A DNA stretch of 64,000 bases. Origin: Halalkalicoccus sp. NIPERK01 (GTDB taxonomy: Archaea > Halobacteriota > Halobacteria > Halobacteriales > Halalkalicoccaceae). The position numbers and the translations under genes are program-made. Shown here in pieces: positions 61,784 to 64,000 of this stretch (the stretch's first letter is position 1; each line of letters starts with the position of its first letter). The DNA lies in contig NZ_JASVVV010000004.1 of assembly GCF_030287405.1 (NCBI RefSeq), forward strand, positions 14,081 to 78,080. Reading direction: 5' to 3'. A model generated the notes under the pieces. That model was not told the DNA's origin. It did no database searches and worked only from the letters and a program-made list of their open reading frames with translations.

Positions 61784-62563
61784 ATGGTGTACGCCGACCT
61801 CCACGTCCACACGACCGCCTCCGACGGCGCGATGGCGCTCGTCTCCGTGCCCGCGGCGGCCCGTGTGGCGGGCGTAGAGGTCGTCGCGATAACCGATCAC
61901 GACCGGGTCCACCCCGGCCTCGAGGCACCCCTGACCGAACGCGAGGGCGTGACCCTCGTCCGGGGGATCGAACTCCGGGTCGACTCCCCGAAGGGGGCGG
62001 TCGACCTGCTGGGCTACGGCGTGCGCGAGACCCCCGCCCTGGAGGGGCTGGTCGAGCGGATCCAGACCAGCCGGATCGAGCGCGGCGGCGAGATCATCCG
62101 CCGGGTCGAGGACCGGTTGGGGATCGAACTCGACCTCGAACCCGCCCGGGGCCTGGGCCGGCCACACATCGCGCGCGCCATCGCGGAACACCCCGAGTCG
62201 GGGTACGACTACGAGAGGGCGTTCGCGGAGTTGATCGGGGCGAACGGCCCGTGTTACGTCCCGCGAGAGATCCCCGACTTCGAGCGGGGCGTCGCGGCGC
62301 TGCGCGAGTCGTGTGCGCTCGTCGGCCTCGCCCATCCCTTCAGATACCCCGATCCGGAACGCGCCCTCTCGCTGACCGCTCGCCTCGACTGCGTCGAGCG
62401 GTGGTACCCCTACGGACGGCCCGTCGACACCGACCTCGTAGACCGGGTGATCGAGGAGAACGGGCTGCTCCCGATGGGGGGCAGCGACGCCCACGACGAC
62501 CGGCTGGGACGCGCCGGATTGGACGAGTCGACCTACAGAGCGGTCGAAAAGCGGCTGTCGTAA
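61784..62563 (+). CDS. PHP-domain phosphoesterase
   Basis: The 259-residue protein has the PHP metal motifs DLHVHTTASDG (5-15), AITDHDRVH, GIELRVDS, HPFRYPDP and GGSDAHDD in order. The insert in the middle (RGGEIIRRVEDRLGIEL ... RPHIARAI) is that of the YciV/RNase AM and 3',5'-nucleoside bisphosphate phosphatase branch. It probably acts on RNA 5' ends or nucleotides in the cytoplasm. Confidence 0.9.
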   Translation: MVYADLHVHTTASDGAMALVSVPAAARVAGVEVVAITDHDRVHPGLEAPLTEREGVTLVRGIELRVDSPKGAVDLLGYGVRETPALEGLVERIQTSRIERGGEIIRRVEDRLGIELDLEPARGLGRPHIARAIAEHPESGYDYERAFAELIGANGPCYVPREIPDFERGVAALRESCALVGLAHPFRYPDPERALSLTARLDCVERWYPYGRPVDTDLVDRVIEENGLLPMGGSDAHDDRLGRAGLDESTYRAVEKRLS

Positions 62564-62600
62564 ACGGAGCCTTCAACCGTGTGCGATTCCTACGAGAGGT

Positions 62601-62765
62601 ATGCGCTGTCACTACTGCGACCGCGATGCGGCCGTCAGCGCGGAGTCGGACGGGGTGCGGGTCGGTCTCTGTGAGGACCACTTCCAGGAGCGACTCGAGG
62701 AACTCGCCGAGTCCGAGGAACTCGCCGAGCTACAACAACGCCTCGACGTCGACCGCGAGCGCTAG
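62601..62765 (+). CDS. DUF6757-like small zinc-finger protein, 54 aa
   Basis: ATG at 62601 (ribosome site GAGAGG) reads MRCHYCDRDAAVSAESDGVR, then VGLCEDHFQERLEELAESEE and LAELQQRLDVDRER. Cys3 and Cys6 with Cys24 and His27 form a probable zinc site, followed by an acidic coiled helix. It follows the PHP gene by 37 bases. Function unknown. Confidence 0.75.
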   Translation: MRCHYCDRDAAVSAESDGVRVGLCEDHFQERLEELAESEELAELQQRLDVDRER

Positions 62766-63070
62766 CCCGGCCGGACGACGCTCCCGCCGCGAGCGCGACT
62801 TCTTCCCGCCGGTCCGGGTCCTCGCTCCCTCTCTCGACTTTCTCGTGAGTCCGGTCGAACGCCGGATCGAGCGCCACGGCCCGCGACGAACGTCGAGGGG
62901 CCGGCGGCGCGATTCCGCAGGTCTATGTCGGCCGGCCGCGACCGCAGGGGTATGGCGCTTTCGCTGCCGCCGAACGGCCTCGGCTCGCCCGGTCCCCGAA
63001 GAGACGACCCCGACGCAGCCCGCGGAGAGAGCGAACGAGACGGCCGACGGAGCGAGCACGGGGGCGTACC
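62766..63070. other. 305-bp intergenic region, no supported feature
   Basis: GC-rich sequence without TATA-like elements, tRNA or a reading frame of credible composition. Frames across it are Arg-rich shadows. It might hold the end of the previous transcript and the promoter of the DCC gene, but I see no clear signal. Confidence 0.5.
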
Positions 63071-63433
63071 GTGGTAGTGGCGGTTCGCGCCCCGCCGCGG
63101 CTCGTCTACGACGACGACTGCGGGTTCTGTACGTGGTGTGCCGAGTACGCCGACTCCAGGGGCGTGTTCGAACTCGTCGGCTTTTCCGAACTGACGCCCG
63201 ACCAGCGCGCCCGGCTCCCCCGCGGGTACGAGGGCTGTGCCCACCTGCTGACGGACGACGCCGTCTTCTCGTGTGGCCACGCCGTCGAGGAGATCCTCGC
63301 GCGCCTCGGGCCACGCGAACGCACCGCGATCAAGCTCTTTCGACTGCTCCCGGGCCACGAACGCCTCAGGGAGCCGCTCTATCGAACGCTCGCCGACCGC
63401 CGGGCGCTGTGGGGACGGGTCGTCCGGGGATAG
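63071..63433 (+). CDS. DCC-family thiol-disulfide oxidoreductase (DUF393)
   Basis: The 120-residue protein has the family start LVYDDDCGFCTWCAEYA with Cys17, Cys20 and Cys23, then SELTPDQRARLP, SCGHAVEEILARL and a closing helix RLREPLYRTLADRR. Members are thioredoxin-fold proteins with unknown partners. GTG starts at 63071 and 63077 are both possible. Confidence 0.85.
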   Translation: MVVAVRAPPRLVYDDDCGFCTWCAEYADSRGVFELVGFSELTPDQRARLPRGYEGCAHLLTDDAVFSCGHAVEEILARLGPRERTAIKLFRLLPGHERLREPLYRTLADRRALWGRVVRG

Positions 63434-63475
63434 CGTCGCCTCGCGGGCGATCGCGATCAGCGGAGACGTACCGCG

Positions 63476-64000
63476 TCAGTCGATCGGTTCGACCGATTCG
63501 GCCAGCGTCACGATATTCGCTTCCTCGTCCGTGATCCGCCGTGGATGGCCGCCGAGCAACACCACCAGATCGTCGTCGGTTTCGGCGACGCCGAGGTGGA
63601 GACGGACGTCGATGGGCTGGCCCTCCAGTTCCGTTTCGGCCTCGAACGTCGAGAGATCGACGTCCTCGTCGAGGACGCTGATGACCTCCGTACTGATCTC
63701 GTCGCGGATCGTCACCTCGCCGTACCGTGATTGGAACTCCTCGGCGAGCTCCCGGTTGTCCATGTCCTCGATCGGATTGAACGTCCGACCGCCGACCTCG
63801 GCCTTCGGCGTCGAAGCGACGACGAACAGGGCGCTACGCTGGGAGCCGAGTGGACCCATGTCGATCGCTTTGTCGTACTTCGAGACGACGGTGTCGGCTC
63901 TGACCTCGCGGGAGACACCGCCCACTTCGAACTCCTTCGTAAACGGCACCGTCTCGGTGGTCCGATGGTCGTAGCCGGTGTCCTCCACCGCGGTCTCACT
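63476..64000 (-). CDS. DUF6517-like protein, N-terminus cut by window end
   Basis: The frame stays open to the last base of the window, so the true start lies outside. The visible 174 residues contain TTETVPFTKEFEVGGVSREV, GPLGSQRSALFVVASTPKAEV, RYGEVTIRDEISTEVISVL and an acidic end. The pattern resembles haloarchaeal DUF6517, usually a lipoprotein with a Tat signal, which would be in the missing part. Family assignment is moderate; function unknown. Confidence 0.65.
   Translation of the reverse strand, partial: SETAVEDTGYDHRTTETVPFTKEFEVGGVSREVRADTVVSKYDKAIDMGPLGSQRSALFVVASTPKAEVGGRTFNPIEDMDNRELAEEFQSRYGEVTIRDEISTEVISVLDEDVDLSTFEAETELEGQPIDVRLHLGVAETDDDLVVLLGGHPRRITDEEANIVTLAESVEPID

Noticed and set aside
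1-64000. CRISPR arrays, transposases, integrases, rRNA
   Set aside because: I looked for spaced direct repeats, DDE or tyrosine recombinase motifs and rRNA signatures on both strands and saw none.

Overview
The window looks like chromosomal DNA of a haloarchaeon (class Halobacteria). It is GC-rich throughout, its proteins are strongly acidic, and it carries archaeal information-processing genes: SRP54, FtsY, aIF6, L31e, L39e, prefoldin alpha, RadA, NMD3, TiaS and Taw2. It also has families I know mainly from haloarchaea, such as GfcR, DUF5784, DUF5786, DUF7317 and PspAB with HtpX. The genus cannot be told from the sequence alone. I see no insertion sequence, CRISPR array, rRNA or virus-like gene block.

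Layout. 1-213: a degenerate tRNA-Arg(CCG) with a 74-bp tandem repeat running to the window edge. 0.3-15.4 kb: metabolism and transport (citrate synthase, aspartoacylase-like, threonine synthase-like, divergent NRAMP, ABC exporter, TiaS, COG1395 regulator, AzgA-type purine permease, pyrE-gfcR, tRNA-Arg(TCT), ZIP transporter). 15.4-26.9 kb: the SRP/ribosome block. L39e, L31e, aIF6, prefoldin alpha and FtsY lie in order on the minus strand and SRP54 about 6.4 kb further on. Between FtsY and SRP54 sit envelope genes (flippase, GT-C-like membrane protein, beta-helix exoprotein) and a purine phosphoribosyltransferase. 26.9-33.5 kb: small zinc-binding proteins, ThpR, TPR protein with DUF424, a TatD-like hydrolase, and sufS and sufU around a PQQ-repeat lipoprotein. 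33.5-35.6 kb: an SBP56 (methanethiol oxidase family) gene between two [2Fe-2S] ferredoxins. 35.7-43.7 kb: RadA, htpX-pspAB, a polysaccharide deacetylase, NMD3-taw2 and an Fe-S helicase. 44-50.3 kb: a complete dppABCDF-type peptide ABC operon. 51-57 kb: nitrate assimilation (nirA, nitrate MFS carrier, DUF7317, nasA). 57-64 kb: small haloarchaeal conserved genes, a YkgJ cysteine-cluster protein, a nuclease-like DUF5784 protein, a PHP phosphoesterase, a DCC thiol oxidoreductase and a lipoprotein cut by the window end.

How the genes work together. The nitrate block is self-contained: the carrier imports nitrate, NasA makes nitrite and NirA makes ammonium. SufS and SufU make Fe-S clusters needed by many proteins here (ferredoxins, NirA, NasA, helicase). 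SRP54 and FtsY target membrane proteins, while HtpX with PspAB fits membrane quality control. PyrE, Hpt and the AzgA-type permease concern nucleobase salvage and synthesis; GfcR is a sugar-catabolism regulator built on a phosphoribosyltransferase fold.

The strongest unusual signals are: the broken tRNA-Arg(CCG) whose T-stem mismatch coincides with the edge of a tandem repeat; a second tRNA-Arg with a displaced 3'-end copy and terminator; repeated use of one CTAG tetranucleotide as the stop codon of both genes in convergent pairs; a 300-bp spacer with four perfect hairpins, including a 28-nt palindrome; the ferredoxin-SBP56-ferredoxin operon; a nirA leader peptide and operator-like TATA region; and an NRAMP protein without the metal-binding residues.
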